Counted from the stretch's first letter, positions 28,167 to 40,655 are shown. The stretch is DNA of 64,000 nucleotides from Chlorobium sp. (GCA_005862285.1 SZXW01000007.1:1-64000); one strand, 5' to 3'. Numbers and translations: made by a program. The notes: generated from the letters alone by a model not told the origin.

Positions 28167-29384
28167 ATGTTTGATGAAATAGAGTTTGACAAGATCAAGC
28201 GCCTTCCCAAGTATGTGTTTGCAGCGGTCAATGAGCTGAAAATGGCGGAGCGGCGTGCCGGCGAGGATGTGATAGACTTTTCGATGGGCAATCCTGACGG
28301 TCCGACACCTCAGCATATCGTCGATAAACTGGTCGAAAGCATCAACAAACCGCGTACCCATGGTTATTCGGTGTCAAAAGGTATTTACAAACTGAGGGGA
28401 GCTGTAGGAAACTGGTATAAACGTAAATACAATGTCGATCTCGATCTCGATCGGGAAGTAGTTGCCACCATGGGCTCCAAGGAAGGATATGTCCATCTGG
28501 TTCAGGCGATCACCAATCCCGGCGATCTTGCGATGGTCCCGGACCCATGTTATCCTATTCATTCCCAGGCGTTCATTCTTGCCGGAGGCAATGTCCATCG
28601 CCTGAAGCTTGAAATGAACGATGATTTCACCCTCGATGAAAAGGGATTTTTCCGTCATATCGAGCAGGCTTTACGTGAATCATCCCCGAAACCGAAATAC
28701 CTTGTGGTCAATTTCCCGAACAATCCGACCACTGCAACCGTTGATCTTTCGTTTTATGAAAAGCTTGTTGATATCGCCAGGCAGGAACGTTTCTATATTA
28801 TCAGCGATATCGCCTACGCTGAAATAACGTTCGACGGCTACCGGACACCTTCCATCCTTCAGGTTCCCGGAGCGAAGGATGTCGCGGTCGAGAGCTACAC
28901 CCTTTCAAAAACGTACAACATGGCTGGTTGGCGTGTCGGGTTCATGGTTGGTAACGCGAAACTTATCGGCGCCCTTGAGAAAATCAAAAGCTGGCTCGAC
29001 TACGGGACCTTCACTCCGATCCAGGTCGCTTCGACCATAGCGCTGAACGAAGACCAGGGCTGTATCGAACAGATCAAGGATGTTTATCAGAAGCGCCGCG
29101 ATGTCATGGTAAAAAGTTTTACAAATGCAGGCTGGCCGCTTGTTTCACCCCGTGCGAGCATGTTTGTCTGGGCACGGATTCCTGAACAGTTCAGGTATCT
29201 GGGAAGCCTCGAGTTCAGCAAAAGACTGCTTACGGAAGGCAAGGTGGCGGTAAGCCCGGGCATAGGGTTCGGTGCCTATGGCGATGAGTATGTAAGGATT
29301 GCCATGATCGAAAACGAAGAGAGGATCCGTCAGGCGGCGAGAAATATCAGAAAATTCCTGCGTGTTCCCGAAACGGAGTCCTGA
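28167..29384 (+). CDS. PLP-dependent class I/II aminotransferase
   Basis: DFSMGNPDGPTPQHIVD, VVNFPNNPTTATVD, YTLSKTYNMAGWRVGFMVG. Confidence 0.92.
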   Translation: MFDEIEFDKIKRLPKYVFAAVNELKMAERRAGEDVIDFSMGNPDGPTPQHIVDKLVESINKPRTHGYSVSKGIYKLRGAVGNWYKRKYNVDLDLDREVVATMGSKEGYVHLVQAITNPGDLAMVPDPCYPIHSQAFILAGGNVHRLKLEMNDDFTLDEKGFFRHIEQALRESSPKPKYLVVNFPNNPTTATVDLSFYEKLVDIARQERFYIISDIAYAEITFDGYRTPSILQVPGAKDVAVESYTLSKTYNMAGWRVGFMVGNAKLIGALEKIKSWLDYGTFTPIQVASTIALNEDQGCIEQIKDVYQKRRDVMVKSFTNAGWPLVSPRASMFVWARIPEQFRYLGSLEFSKRLLTEGKVAVSPGIGFGAYGDEYVRIAMIENEERIRQAARNIRKFLRVPETES

Positions 29385-29396
29385 ACACCGGATTTT

Positions 29397-30977
29397 CTAT
29401 TCATGCAACTCGAATATTTCGAGGATCGCTTCCTGAATGTGATCGAGCACCATCCCTGACGAAACCAGGCTTGATACATCGTTTGCAAGATCACCGGCCC
29501 GTCCGTGAAACCATGCCGCACATGCACCGGCGTTGAAAATATCCGCCCCTTTTGAAGCAATGGCCGCGATCATTCCGGCGAGCACATCTCCGGAGCCGGC
29601 TGTAGCGAGTGCCTCGGTTCCGGATGTATTCAGCAGAACAGGCCCGGCAGGTCCGGCAATAACCGTAGGATTTCCTTTCAGAAGAACATTGACATGGTGT
29701 CGCCTGGCGAAATTTTGTGCGTTTTCCAGCGGATCTGAACTGATTATATCTGTCGGGATGCCGCTCAGGCGGCTGAATTCACCATAATGAGGTGTAAGGA
29801 TCGTTTCACTGCAGTGCTTCAGTATTTCGGGCAGGTCCGGACAGGAAAGGGCATAGAGTGCATCTGCATCGAGAACAAGTTTTTTCTCAGTAATCCCCGG
29901 ACAGGCAAGAAGTTCCCTCAACAATTCTACCGTGCTTTCATCCCGTCCAATTCCGCACCCGATCATGATTGTATCGGCCCATCCGGCTTTTTCAAGGATT
30001 GCCGCTTTATCCCTGCCGATAACTATCGCTTCCGGTACGGCATCATGCATTGCCGCCGCCATGGATAACGGGAGGGAAACGCAGACATACCCGGCTCCGG
30101 TTTTAACGGCGGCTTTCACGGAGAGGATTGCCGCACCGAGCATCGAGGCATGTTTCGACCGTGAGCCGGCGACGATCAGCACTTTTCCGTTTGTATGTTT
30201 TGTGCTTTCAGGTTTTCTGAGATGAAAATGTTCGGCGGCGAACTCTTTGTCGGTCAGGTAACAGGAAGCAGGTTCTACAAGAAAGCGGGGAATCGAAATC
30301 TCGGCGATTTCCGTTTCTCCGCTGAGCGCCGGGCCGTCATTGAGAAAGAAACCGGTTTTCAGGAACGCCATGGTGACGGTTATATCGGCTTCCACCGAAG
30401 TCGAGGCCGAAAAGCCAGTTGTGGCGTCGAGACCGGAAGGGATGTCCACGGAAAATGTGACCGCACCGGTACGGTCACGTATGGTATTGACAAGCTCTAT
30501 GCCTTCTGAAAGAGGTGATGGGAGTTCATCCTTGTTTACCTGCAGTATCAGGCCGGTGCCGGTAACAGCGTCGATAACGGCGTCGTATGGCGTCTCGGCG
30601 GCATACGGCAATGCTTCATCATGACTTCTGAAAATACGCAAGGCAGTTGTGAAGCGGGCGTATGCTTCGAGCGTTGCGAATCCTTCCCTGTTGATGCCCT
30701 GTAGCATTTCTTCAGGGTAAAGAAGGACAAGGTCAACCGTGGCGCCGAGGTTCAGCAGATGCCGGGCGATCACGAACCCGTCCCCGCCGTTGTTGCCTTT
30801 TCCGCATACGACAAGAAAGGAGCTCTCTTCCAGGTCTTCTGTTTCCAATTTCCTGCAGATAATCCGGACACATTCCCGGCCGGCAAGCTCCATCAGTCTC
30901 GTTTCGCCGATAAGGAGATCGGAAATTGCCGCCTTGTCGGCTTTCTGCATTTCTTTTGCGGTAACAACAGGCAGCAT
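29397..30977 (-). CDS. nnr: Bifunctional NAD(P)HX epimerase / ADP-dependent NAD(P)HX dehydratase
   Basis: VVCGKGNNGGDGFVIARHL (epimerase); LTPHYGEFSRL, GTEALATAGSGDVLAGMIA (dehydratase). Confidence 0.92.
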   Translation of the reverse strand: MLPVVTAKEMQKADKAAISDLLIGETRLMELAGRECVRIICRKLETEDLEESSFLVVCGKGNNGGDGFVIARHLLNLGATVDLVLLYPEEMLQGINREGFATLEAYARFTTALRIFRSHDEALPYAAETPYDAVIDAVTGTGLILQVNKDELPSPLSEGIELVNTIRDRTGAVTFSVDIPSGLDATTGFSASTSVEADITVTMAFLKTGFFLNDGPALSGETEIAEISIPRFLVEPASCYLTDKEFAAEHFHLRKPESTKHTNGKVLIVAGSRSKHASMLGAAILSVKAAVKTGAGYVCVSLPLSMAAAMHDAVPEAIVIGRDKAAILEKAGWADTIMIGCGIGRDESTVELLRELLACPGITEKKLVLDADALYALSCPDLPEILKHCSETILTPHYGEFSRLSGIPTDIISSDPLENAQNFARRHHVNVLLKGNPTVIAGPAGPVLLNTSGTEALATAGSGDVLAGMIAAIASKGADIFNAGACAAWFHGRAGDLANDVSSLVSSGMVLDHIQEAILEIFELHE

Positions 30978-31005
30978 CCGGACTTCTCCTTTTCAGCTTG
31001 CGATT

Positions 31006-33291
31006 TTACATTTCATCGAGGTGAAGGGCATGTTCGAGAGAATGGTAATATGCGTCGGCAAGCTGTCCCGAAGGGATGTTCAGAACCTCCTGCCCGTTGA
31101 TGGCTATGGCGCCTGATCCCTTGACGACCCTGCCGATGACCCGGATCGGGACATTGTATTTCACCGCTTCCTCTATGACTTCCTTGGCTTTTTCCGGGGC
31201 TATGCTCAGGACTACCCGTCCCTGTGCTTCTGAAAAGAGCTGCTGCTGGACAATGTTAGGTCCGGTTCCTGTTATTTCAAGTTCGACGCTGAAACCGAGC
31301 AGCGGAGATTCACTGTCCATAACGGTCTTTTCGGCAAGCGCAACAAAGAGCCCTCCGTCGGAGATGTCATGTGCCGAATGCATGAGCTTTTTTCCGGCAA
31401 GTTCGATCAGAAGATCCTGCAGGTTTTTTTCGTGTCCGAGATCAACTGACGGAGCATCCTGACCGGGAGTTCCGTACTGCATGACAAGGTATTCGGAACC
31501 GTCGAGCGAAAGTTCCGGATCACCGAGCAGAATGATGGCATCTCCTTCATGACGGAATGTCGAACCTGTGAGGTTATCGATATCGTCAAGCAGTCCGATC
31601 ATACCGATTGTCGGAGTGGGGTAGATGGCTGTACGGACACCGCCGATGGATGATTCGTTGTAAAAGCTGACATTGCCGCCGGTAACCGGGGTATTGAAAG
31701 CTCTGCATGCATCACCCATTCCTTCGACCGCTGTCTTGAACTGGTAGTACACTTCAGGCTTGTATGGATTTCCGAAATTCAGGCAGTTGGTTATGGCAAG
31801 CGGTCTGGCTCCAGTACAGGCAATGTTTCTCGCACATTCAGCTACAGCGATTTTGCCTCCCGAAGATGGGTTGAGATAGACGTAACGTGCGTTGCAGTCG
31901 GTTTTCATGGCAAGGCCTTTCCTGGTTCCCTTGATCCGGATCACTGCGGCATCGGTCTGTCCGGTGGGTGTGACGGTATTGGTCTGGACCATGGAATCGT
32001 ATTGCCGGTATACCCACTGTTTACTTGCGATGTTGGGCCTTGAAAGAAGTTCTTTGCCGATATCGCTGAACGATATGGCTGAATCATCAAGCAGTTCAGC
32101 GACAGGAGTTTCGGGTTTTTTCTCGACAGCTTCGCGGATATAGACCGGGGCACCTCCTCCGAGCACGAGGGAGATCGCCGGGATTTCAGCCACAACCGCG
32201 CCGTGCTGCAGAACCCTGAGGTAGTTGTCGCTGGTTACACGACCTATGACGACAGCCTGGACATCCCATTTTCTGTAAATATCAATGATCCTGTCCTCTA
32301 ACCCATTCTCGGCTACGACAAGCATTCTTTCCTGTGATTCGGAGAGCATGATTTCGTAGGCGCTCATTCCTTTTTCGCGGATAGGTACAAGATCGAGGTT
32401 GATCTCGATACCTCCGGAGCCGGTTTTTTCAATACCCCGGGCGCTCATCTCGGATGTCGAGCTGGTGATCCCGGCAGCACCCATATCCTGCAGGCCGACG
32501 ACATAGCCGGAAGCAATCGCTTCAAGGGTCGCCTCGAGAAGCAGTTTTTCAGCGAAAGGATCGCCAACCTGGACACTGGGCCTTTTGTCTTCGGAGGCTT
32601 CGCTCAGATCTTCCGATGCAAAGGTCGCTCCGTGTATTCCGTCCCTTCCTGTCGATGAACCGACGATCAGAACGGGATTGCCTTCACCTTTGGCGGTAGC
32701 GCTGACAGTTCTGTCATGTTCGACAATACCGACGGACATGGCATTGACAAGCGGGTTTCCGGTGTAACCTTCTTCAAAATATATTTCGCCGCCAACCGTA
32801 GGAACGCCGAAGGAGTTGCCGTAGTCTCCTATTCCTCTTACGACGCCGTCGACAAGGTACCGTACGCGGGGATCTTTCGGAGAACCGAACCTGAGAGAGT
32901 TGAGAGATGCGACCGGTCTGGCGCCCATGGTGAAAATGTCGCGGTGAATGCCTCCAACTCCGGTTGCCGCGCCCTGATAGGGCTCGACGGCGGAAGGATG
33001 ATTGTGTGACTCGATCTTGAATGCAACGGCAAGATTGTCACCAATATCGACAAGACCCGCGTTTTCCTCGCCTGCCCCGGTCAGGACGGCTTTGCCTTCG
33101 CGGGGAAGTGTTTTCAGTACCGCTATGGAGTTTTTATAGCTGCAATGTTCTGACCACATGACGGAAAAAATGCCGAGTTCGGTAATCGAAGGTACCCTTC
33201 CGAGAATGGACTGGATTTTCGCATACTCTTCAGCATTAAGGCCATGTTCTTGTGCAATCGCGAGAGTTACTTCAATATCAGTATGTTTCAT
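31006..33291 (-). CDS. purL: Phosphoribosylformylglycinamidine synthase subunit PurL
   Basis: [46 protein letters not shown]. Confidence 0.96.
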   Translation of the reverse strand: MKHTDIEVTLAIAQEHGLNAEEYAKIQSILGRVPSITELGIFSVMWSEHCSYKNSIAVLKTLPREGKAVLTGAGEENAGLVDIGDNLAVAFKIESHNHPSAVEPYQGAATGVGGIHRDIFTMGARPVASLNSLRFGSPKDPRVRYLVDGVVRGIGDYGNSFGVPTVGGEIYFEEGYTGNPLVNAMSVGIVEHDRTVSATAKGEGNPVLIVGSSTGRDGIHGATFASEDLSEASEDKRPSVQVGDPFAEKLLLEATLEAIASGYVVGLQDMGAAGITSSTSEMSARGIEKTGSGGIEINLDLVPIREKGMSAYEIMLSESQERMLVVAENGLEDRIIDIYRKWDVQAVVIGRVTSDNYLRVLQHGAVVAEIPAISLVLGGGAPVYIREAVEKKPETPVAELLDDSAISFSDIGKELLSRPNIASKQWVYRQYDSMVQTNTVTPTGQTDAAVIRIKGTRKGLAMKTDCNARYVYLNPSSGGKIAVAECARNIACTGARPLAITNCLNFGNPYKPEVYYQFKTAVEGMGDACRAFNTPVTGGNVSFYNESSIGGVRTAIYPTPTIGMIGLLDDIDNLTGSTFRHEGDAIILLGDPELSLDGSEYLVMQYGTPGQDAPSVDLGHEKNLQDLLIELAGKKLMHSAHDISDGGLFVALAEKTVMDSESPLLGFSVELEITGTGPNIVQQQLFSEAQGRVVLSIAPEKAKEVIEEAVKYNVPIRVIGRVVKGSGAIAINGQEVLNIPSGQLADAYYHSLEHALHLDEM

Positions 33292-33316
33292 TGGTACGGG
33301 TAGAGATTACGAAACA

Positions 33317-36300
33317 TCAGGGCTGCTGGCCGTGACAGTTTTTATATTTTTTTCCGCTTCCACAGTGGCACAGGTCATTCCGGCCCGGTTTTTTTTCAGC
33401 GATAACCGGCTGTTGTGCAACTTGTTCATCGACTTCACCATTTTCCTGCATTTCGGCCGCAACTGCGGCATAGACGCTTTCAGCGGCTTCATGCTGCGCA
33501 ACAAGTTTCTCCTGTTTTACGGCGGCTCTTCTCTGACGCTCTTCTATCTCCTGTGCCTCTTCCGGGTCGACGGGGAAGAGTTTGAAGGCCAGTGAAAGCG
33601 TTTCGAGCTCGATTTCCTGCAGCAGCGTGATAAAAAGGCGGTAGGCTTCCTGCTTGTACTCGAGCAGGGGATCCTTCTGTCCGTATGCACGCAGGTTGAT
33701 GCCTTCACGGAGTGAATCGATTTCACGGAGGTGTTCTCTCCACCGCATATCGATGACGCTCAGCACTGCATATTTTTCGATCTGCCGCATGATATCTTCA
33801 GGAACGGCAGCCTCTTTTCTCCTGTAAAACGCGAGGGCTGTCTCGTAAAGTTTGTCTGCGGCTGCATCAACTCCGTCATTTTCAAATGCTGTCCGGTCAA
33901 GTTTGAATTCAACGGAAATTTCGCGCAGGACCTGTTCCTCGATTCCCTCGACATCAAGCAGCTTGTGATGTTTTTTTACCACCAGCGAACAGTAATCTTT
34001 CAGAAGGTCGAGGATATCGCTGGTCAGGCGTTCGTGGAGCAGGCCGTTTCTGCGGCGGGTGTAAATAACCTCACGCTGCTGGTTCAGCACGTCGTCATAT
34101 TCAAGCAGCCTTTTGCGGATGGCAAAGTTCTGTTCCTCAACTTTTTTCTGTGCCCGTTCGATTGACTTCGTAATCATGGAGTGCTCGATGACATCACCTT
34201 CCTCATGTCCAAGGCGGTCCATAACCGCAATTACCCGGTCTGAACCGAAGAGGCGCATCAGTTCGTCTTCAAGCGAGACAAAAAATACCGATTCGCCCGG
34301 GTCGCCCTGACGTCCTGCACGGCCGCGCAGCTGACGGTCAATCCGGCGTGATTCATGGCGTTCCGAGCCGAGAATGAAGAGTCCGCCCAGTTCTCTCACG
34401 CCTTGTCCCAGCTTGATATCGGTACCGCGGCCTGCCATATTGGTGGCAATCGTGACCGCTGAGCGCTGTCCGGCTTCTGCGACAATTTCAGCCTCACGAT
34501 GGTTCTGTTTCGCATTGAGCACATTGTGAGGGATTTTTTTAGCCCGGAGCATTCTGGAAATGGTTTCGGAAACATCGACGCTTGTCGTTCCGACAAGTAC
34601 AGGCTGTCCTTTTTTCTGAAGTTCCTCGACTTTAAGGACGACGGCGTTGTATTTCTCCCGGCGGGTCTTGTAGACAAGATCGTCCACATCCTTGCGGATA
34701 ACCTTGGCATTGGTCGGGATGACAACGACATCGAGCTTGTATATTTCAAAAAACTCAGAAGCTTCGGTTTCCGCCGTTCCGGTCATACCCGCAAGCTTTT
34801 TGTACAGACGGAAAAAGTTCTGGATGGTGATGGTCGCCATTGTCTGGGTTTCACCTTCGATCTTGACATTTTCCTTGGCTTCGATCGCCTGGTGCAGGCC
34901 GTCGCTGTAGCGGCGTCCGGGAAGGATGCGGCCGGTGAATTCATCGACGATCATGACCATGCCGTTCTGGACCACATACTCGTCATCGCGCTCGAAAAGC
35001 GAGTATGCTCTCAGAAGCTGGCTGATATTGTGCAGTTTTTCCGAACGGTCGGCAAAAAGACGGTATACGGCATCTTTCTTCTGGATCTTTTCCGTGTCGG
35101 AAGCAGAAGCATCATTTTCAATGGCGGCAATTTCCGTGCCTACGTCCGGCAGCAGGAAAAGATCGGTGTCCTGGTGGCTGAGCTTGCTGAGAAACGCGCG
35201 TCCCTTGTCGGTCAGGTCGATGGTTCCGCCCTTTTCGTCAACGGCGAAATAGAGTTCATCATCGACTTCATGCATACGGCTCGAATTGTCCTTGAGAAAC
35301 TCGTTTTCCGTAGACTGGACCAGCTTCGCGATTCCCTGCTGGGAAAGTGTCTTGATGTAACGGCTGTTTTTGGGCTGGCCGCGTTTGACCCGAAGGAGTT
35401 GCAGGCCCGCATCAAAATCACCCGGTTTTGTCTTCAGTATTTTTTCAGCTTCGGTAAGGTATGATGCCACAAGCTGCTGCTGAGCACGAACAATCTGTTC
35501 GATCCAGGGTTTTATTTCCTGATATTTGCTGTTATCGGCATTGGGCACCGGTCCTGAAATAATGAGCGGAGTTCTGGCTTCATCAATAAGCACACTGTCA
35601 ACTTCGTCGACGATGGCAAAATAGAAATCACGCTGAACCATATCTTCATGAGTTCCCGCCATGTTGTCGCGCAGATAATCAAAACCGAACTCGTTGTTTG
35701 TGCCGTAGGTGACGTCGCAGAGGTACTGTTCCTTGCGTTCATCCGAAGACATGAAATTGAGGATGACCCCGACTGAAATATCATGAAATTCGAAAATAGG
35801 GTTCATCCACTCTTTGTCCCTCTGGGCCAGGTAGTCGTTTACCGTAACGACATGGACGCCTCGGCCGGTAAGTGAGTTGAGGAAAACCGGAAGGGTCGAT
35901 ACAAGCGTTTTACCTTCACCGGTAGCCATTTCGGCTATTTTGCCGGAATGAAGCACCATGCCGCCGATGAGCTGGACGTCGTAGGGCACCATGTCCCAGG
36001 TCATTTCACGGTCCATCACCAGATATTTGTGTCCTTTCAGCCTTCTGCAGGTATCTTTTACGATGGCATAGGTTTCCGGAAGGACCTCTTCGAGTATGGA
36101 AAAAGTGGCTTTATCATATTCCTCTGAAAGAGCCTCGAGTTTTGTATTGACACTGTCGGCCTCTTCCAGGCTTATATCGGGATTGTCGAGTTTATGGCCA
36201 AGGTTTTTCCTCTCAAGCTCTATGGGTTCAAGTGCCTTGCGGACTTTCTGTTTCAATTCCCGGCTCTTCTGTTTCAGCTGCTCATCGCTGAGCGATGCCA

Positions 36301-36400
36301 TGGACGCCTGCAGTTCGTTGATATGGTTTATGACCGGCTGGATTTTCTTGATGTCCTTCTCGTGTTTTGAGCCAAATATCTTTTCAATAATTTTCAACAT
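33317..36400 (-). CDS. secA: Preprotein translocase SecA
   Basis: [59 protein letters not shown]-terminal [14 protein letters not shown]. Confidence 0.98.
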   Translation of the reverse strand: MLKIIEKIFGSKHEKDIKKIQPVINHINELQASMASLSDEQLKQKSRELKQKVRKALEPIELERKNLGHKLDNPDISLEEADSVNTKLEALSEEYDKATFSILEEVLPETYAIVKDTCRRLKGHKYLVMDREMTWDMVPYDVQLIGGMVLHSGKIAEMATGEGKTLVSTLPVFLNSLTGRGVHVVTVNDYLAQRDKEWMNPIFEFHDISVGVILNFMSSDERKEQYLCDVTYGTNNEFGFDYLRDNMAGTHEDMVQRDFYFAIVDEVDSVLIDEARTPLIISGPVPNADNSKYQEIKPWIEQIVRAQQQLVASYLTEAEKILKTKPGDFDAGLQLLRVKRGQPKNSRYIKTLSQQGIAKLVQSTENEFLKDNSSRMHEVDDELYFAVDEKGGTIDLTDKGRAFLSKLSHQDTDLFLLPDVGTEIAAIENDASASDTEKIQKKDAVYRLFADRSEKLHNISQLLRAYSLFERDDEYVVQNGMVMIVDEFTGRILPGRRYSDGLHQAIEAKENVKIEGETQTMATITIQNFFRLYKKLAGMTGTAETEASEFFEIYKLDVVVIPTNAKVIRKDVDDLVYKTRREKYNAVVLKVEELQKKGQPVLVGTTSVDVSETISRMLRAKKIPHNVLNAKQNHREAEIVAEAGQRSAVTIATNMAGRGTDIKLGQGVRELGGLFILGSERHESRRIDRQLRGRAGRQGDPGESVFFVSLEDELMRLFGSDRVIAVMDRLGHEEGDVIEHSMITKSIERAQKKVEEQNFAIRKRLLEYDDVLNQQREVIYTRRRNGLLHERLTSDILDLLKDYCSLVVKKHHKLLDVEGIEEQVLREISVEFKLDRTAFENDGVDAAADKLYETALAFYRRKEAAVPEDIMRQIEKYAVLSVIDMRWREHLREIDSLREGINLRAYGQKDPLLEYKQEAYRLFITLLQEIELETLSLAFKLFPVDPEEAQEIEERQRRAAVKQEKLVAQHEAAESVYAAVAAEMQENGEVDEQVAQQPVIAEKKPGRNDLCHCGSGKKYKNCHGQQP

Positions 36401-36627
36401 GTAAGGGCCTTTCTGCTCTCTAATTAATTTCAGTGATGTTCTGCAAGGGACGGCTGAAGCGTTTACCCGTGCATTTCGTTATTTCCTATCGAACTGTAAA
36501 GTATTGAATTAGGTGATGAGATAAAAGAGGGATCACGGGAAAAAACGACCATGAAAGACCGGCTGCATAATTAGTTGGTAACCATATTCAGGCGAAATCG
36601 CCGAAGACGGCTTGAAAATCTGCACAA

Positions 36628-37566
36628 TCAGCAGGTTCGAAGCCTTTTTTCTTCACAGCGCCAGCAGTGAAAGAGGATGTGCCCGGCATATCCCGCAAAA
36701 CAGGGATTCAGGATTTTTCGTGCTTCGGCATCGAGCTTGAGATAGGCTGCCGGTGTCAGTGACTGAATATCGGCACCGATTCCGAACCATTTTCCAAGGT
36801 ATTGTTTAACATGGGTGTCTATAGGAAAGGCATCCATTCGTCCCAGTCCGAACAACGCTATACAGTCTGCAATTTTAAATCCGATCCCTCCCAGTTTGCA
36901 GAGCTCGTTGCGTAATTCTTCCAGCGGCATGCTTTTATCCCGAAGCTTTTCGAAATCGAGTTTCCCCTGAGCCAGAGAACGTGCGGCCGTAATGATATTG
37001 CGTGCCCTGGTACGGTTGTTGTTCGTGCATCTGCTTAGCTTTTCAGGGTCGGCATCAGCCAGGGAGATGGCAGCGGGGAAGCTGAAAAGGGTTACCTCTC
37101 TGCCGTTGAAAAAAACGGAGCGCTCTTTTCCGTAAACCCGGGAAATCATTTCGATCTGCCTGCGGATAATCTGCATGCCGATGCCTTGTGCGCACATGAA
37201 AGTGATCAGGGTTTCAAAAGGGTCCTGTCTCAGCACTCTCAGCGGCAGATAGTTTTCCAATTTTTGGCATACCTCCGGATAACGCCTTGAAAATTCTTCC
37301 GGGAACAGGTTTTCAGGTGATAAATCAAGTTGAAAATAAGCAATTAACAGCTCCGATAATCCTGAATCGGTTGTCGTTTCTGTTTCATAATATGCTTCAA
37401 AAATATCCGGTTTTAATTGGCGAATAATTATCGGAATACTATTAATGCTGTTGATGAAGTATTCAGGCATTTCTTCAATTATTCTCCATCTGAATGTCTG
37501 CCCACTGAACAAAGAACCCTCTATTGAAATATCGGAAGAAGTATTGATTACAATTCTGTTAAACAA
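36628..37566 (-). CDS. 8-oxoguanine DNA glycosylase, OGG1-like HhH-GPD
   Basis: SLFSGQTFRWR N-domain and LGGIGFKIADCIALFGLGRMDAFPIDTHV HhH-GPD with catalytic Lys/Asp. Confidence 0.85.
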   Translation of the reverse strand: MFNRIVINTSSDISIEGSLFSGQTFRWRIIEEMPEYFINSINSIPIIIRQLKPDIFEAYYETETTTDSGLSELLIAYFQLDLSPENLFPEEFSRRYPEVCQKLENYLPLRVLRQDPFETLITFMCAQGIGMQIIRRQIEMISRVYGKERSVFFNGREVTLFSFPAAISLADADPEKLSRCTNNNRTRARNIITAARSLAQGKLDFEKLRDKSMPLEELRNELCKLGGIGFKIADCIALFGLGRMDAFPIDTHVKQYLGKWFGIGADIQSLTPAAYLKLDAEARKILNPCFAGYAGHILFHCWRCEEKRLRTC

Positions 37567-38011
37567 TTTTATTTTTATCCGTTTATTGTTGTCTTAATAA
37601 GCCTACAGTTTCTTAATAAAATATATGTGACAGATGACTATAAGTATTTATAATGAAATAATATAAATTGAATTACCTGAAATTTTTATAATTATAGTTT
37701 TTCTTTATTTATCTGTCTTAAAAACTCTTTTAATATATTTTAAATTGTCAATATTAATCTTATTGATAAATTTAATGATTGCACTTTTAAAATTCCATAA
37801 TCAGTTTATTGTTTATTTTATTAATTTTTATTTGTAGTTATAAAGTGCTTTTTGTTGAAATTATATTTTAATTTTAAATTTTTTAAAATACAGCTTAATG
37901 TTGTTATTTCTGATTTATTTAAACCGTAACAAGAGCGGTATTGATACCTTTTTAACAGGGTAAGTTGTCTTTGTTTCTAATTATACGGGAGTGATCTGAT
38001 AAAGAGGTTAT

Positions 38012-38713
38012 TCAGGCTGTAATCTGTGAAAAAAAGTGAGAAAGAGACTCCTGTGGAGCCTCATGTTCCTGAACAAGTTCAAAGGTGAGATTGTGTGCCT
38101 GGGGAGTGAACAGGGCAAGAACCGCCAGTTCGGCGACATCGCTGCGCTGTATGGCGCCGGTAATGATTTTGTCGCCCGTATCAAAACGTAATGCATGCAT
38201 CATGGGCGGGCCGTCGAGCAGTCCCCCGGGCCGGAGAATGGTATAGGAATATCCGGGTTCGGAAAAAAGTTTTCGAACGACGTTTTCTGATTCGAGTTTC
38301 ATGGTCAGTACCTGTCCATACCTGTTCAACGGGTGATCGGGCCTTGTTACGGCCATGGAACTGACAAGGATGAATTTTTTTATCTCCATCTCCTTTGCAA
38401 TGGTTGCAAGCCTGATTATCCCGTCCCGGTCTATGGCGGACGGAGGGGGTGCTGCGGGGTCCCGGACATTGCCCCCGACGGCACAGATAACTGCATCTAT
38501 AACATTGAGCGCAGCACGTATTTCGTCTGCATGTTCAAGCGAGCCCGTGGCAAGGCTGTCAGCAATTTCGGGACCGAACAGTTCGAGGGCTTTCGGGGTT
38601 GAACGGACAAAAAGCCTTGTTCTGATGCCATGCTTGCGCAGGCGTTCAACTATCCATATTCCGGTTCTTCCCGTGGCTCCGGCAACGAGGACGGTACCAT
38701 TGAACTTTGTCAT
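38012..38713 (-). CDS. NAD(P)H-binding SDR (atypical, NmrA-like)
   Basis: TVLVAGATGRTGIWIVERLRKHGIRTRLFVR. Confidence 0.88.
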   Translation of the reverse strand: MTKFNGTVLVAGATGRTGIWIVERLRKHGIRTRLFVRSTPKALELFGPEIADSLATGSLEHADEIRAALNVIDAVICAVGGNVRDPAAPPPSAIDRDGIIRLATIAKEMEIKKFILVSSMAVTRPDHPLNRYGQVLTMKLESENVVRKLFSEPGYSYTILRPGGLLDGPPMMHALRFDTGDKIITGAIQRSDVAELAVLALFTPQAHNLTFELVQEHEAPQESLSHFFSQITA

Positions 38714-38728
38714 GATGCCTTGAATACT

Positions 38729-38767
38729 CCCTTGATGATCAGTTTATCACTACATAATCATCAAGGG
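38729..38767. repeat. Perfect 11-bp inverted repeat
   Basis: CCCTTGATGAT - 17 nt - ATCATCAAGGG. Confidence 0.75.
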
Positions 38768-38788
38768 TTCGAAATCGTTCTCGAAATT

Positions 38789-39367
38789 TCAGTTGAACAA
38801 GGAAAAACGGACATTCCAGGCCATGGTGAGGTCAACGAGCGCATGCAGGAAAATGACGGTTCTGATGTCCTTGTACCAGAAAAAATTCAGAGCCCAGCTT
38901 CCGGCAATGAGCAGCTGGACAGGCATGAAAAAGGGTTTGTAGGGGCTTGTCTGTACGACATGCTCCGGCAGGATCGGGAGCCAGAAAAGCCCATGAATGA
39001 TGCCGCTGTAAATCATGAAGCAGACGAAACCGGCGATGAAGAGCGCCCAGGGGTTTTCCGTGACTTTTGAAGTAAGCCATATTCCCAGCTGAAAGCATGC
39101 ATAGAACATGAATGTTTCTGCAACGCCGTTTCCTATGCTGAAAACGATGACGGTCGGGATGTTCAGCGGGCGTCCGCCGTCCGAAGTGGAATGGGAATAG
39201 ACCCATGCATTGATCGCAAGGATGACAAGCGAACAGATCAGGAGGATTTTTCTGCGGTTATCGAACTCCTTGCTGAATGAAAAAATGTCCTGCCTGAAAA
39301 AAACAAAGCCGATGACAATGGCAATCGCCCAGTAGGCATAAATCATCAGGGGTACCGATAGTTCCAT
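38789..39367 (-). CDS. Integral membrane protein, possible divergent CPBP-type protein
   Basis: Multiple TM segments; GNGVAETFMFY, YSGIIHGLFWLPI and FLHALVDLTMAWNV loosely resemble CPBP motifs. Confidence 0.5.
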   Translation of the reverse strand: MELSVPLMIYAYWAIAIVIGFVFFRQDIFSFSKEFDNRRKILLICSLVILAINAWVYSHSTSDGGRPLNIPTVIVFSIGNGVAETFMFYACFQLGIWLTSKVTENPWALFIAGFVCFMIYSGIIHGLFWLPILPEHVVQTSPYKPFFMPVQLLIAGSWALNFFWYKDIRTVIFLHALVDLTMAWNVRFSLFN

Positions 39368-39384
39368 GGCTGAATAGTTATTGT

Positions 39385-40260
39385 TTAGGGTAAAAAATTC
39401 TGTTTCGCTTCGAATGCCTCTGCATGATAGGAGCTTCTTACAAAAGGTCCGGACTGCACATATATAAAGCCTTCATTTTCAGCGACCTTCCTGAAATGTT
39501 CGAATTCGTCGGGAGTGACATATCGCTCCACCGGGAGATGTGCCGGAGATGGCTGCAGGTACTGGCCGATAGTGATCATATCGCAGCCATGACGGAAAAG
39601 GTCGCCGATCACCGTTTCAACTTCAGCCGCTGTTTCGCCCATTCCCAGCATGAGTCCGGATTTTGTTGATAGTCCGTGAACCTTTTTTGCACGCTCGAGT
39701 ATCTTCAGTGAATTGCTGTAGTTCGCCTGCGGACGTACCCGGGCATAAAGGGATGGAACGGTTTCGATATTGTGGTTCAGGACGTCGGGAGCTTCGTTCA
39801 TGACGAGGTCGAGCGCAGTGGTATTGTGCCTGAAGTCGGGAATCAGGCATTCGATGGTAACCCTGGGTGTGCTTGCACGTATTGCCTGTATTGTTTTTAC
39901 CCAGTGGGCCGAACCGCCGTCTTCGAGATCGTCGCGTGTAACGCTGGTCAGCACAGCGTGTTTCAGTTTCATCGAGCGGACCGCGAGGGCGATGTTTTCT
40001 GGTTCGTCCGAGTCGGGAGCCGGAGGTTCCGGTGTTTTTCCGACGGCGCAGAACACGCAGCTTCTCGTACAGGCATTTCCGAGCAGGAGAAAGGTCGCGG
40101 TACCGCGTGACCAGCATTCCTGCAGGTTAGGGCACAATGCCGAACGGCATACTGTGTTGAGACTGTGGCGGTTGAGCAGCTGCCTTGTCGCCGCGAATGA
40201 AGCCCCGGAAGCCATTCTTATTTTCAGCCATTCTGGTTTTTTTCGGGACCGGAGTTCCAT
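39385..40260 (-). CDS. lipA: Lipoyl synthase
   Basis: [50 protein letters not shown]. Confidence 0.97.
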   Translation of the reverse strand: MELRSRKKPEWLKIRMASGASFAATRQLLNRHSLNTVCRSALCPNLQECWSRGTATFLLLGNACTRSCVFCAVGKTPEPPAPDSDEPENIALAVRSMKLKHAVLTSVTRDDLEDGGSAHWVKTIQAIRASTPRVTIECLIPDFRHNTTALDLVMNEAPDVLNHNIETVPSLYARVRPQANYSNSLKILERAKKVHGLSTKSGLMLGMGETAAEVETVIGDLFRHGCDMITIGQYLQPSPAHLPVERYVTPDEFEHFRKVAENEGFIYVQSGPFVRSSYHAEAFEAKQNFLP

Positions 40261-40655
40261 ATCGGGTAAAACGGCAAGGTTTATAATCGTAAAGCTGTAA
40301 TATAAAGCATGTTCTGAAATATCTTCCTAACATCCGGAGCTGTGACAATATCCCTTCCGTTGTTTCCCGTCTGACATGTTCTGAACGATAGCCATCAATG
40401 CCGGTTCCGATGCAGACCTGCTGTTTTTACAATGGTATCAGCCAGAGATTGCCGGGATGGTTATCAATTCTGAAAAAACTGTGGAAGCATTAATTGTAAA
40501 ACACGTTATCTGGTATATACATTACAATCGGGCAGCCTTGTTCAATTAATAGAGGTGCCCTGAAAACGGATTGGATTATATTTATAACATCCTGACGACC
40601 GGTTGATACCGTTTACTTTGTTTGTCTTTCAAAATCACTGATACCTTTTTCAATC

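Noticed and set aside
34499-35464. 321-aa plus-strand ORF
   Set aside because: Antisense to secA, no recognisable domain
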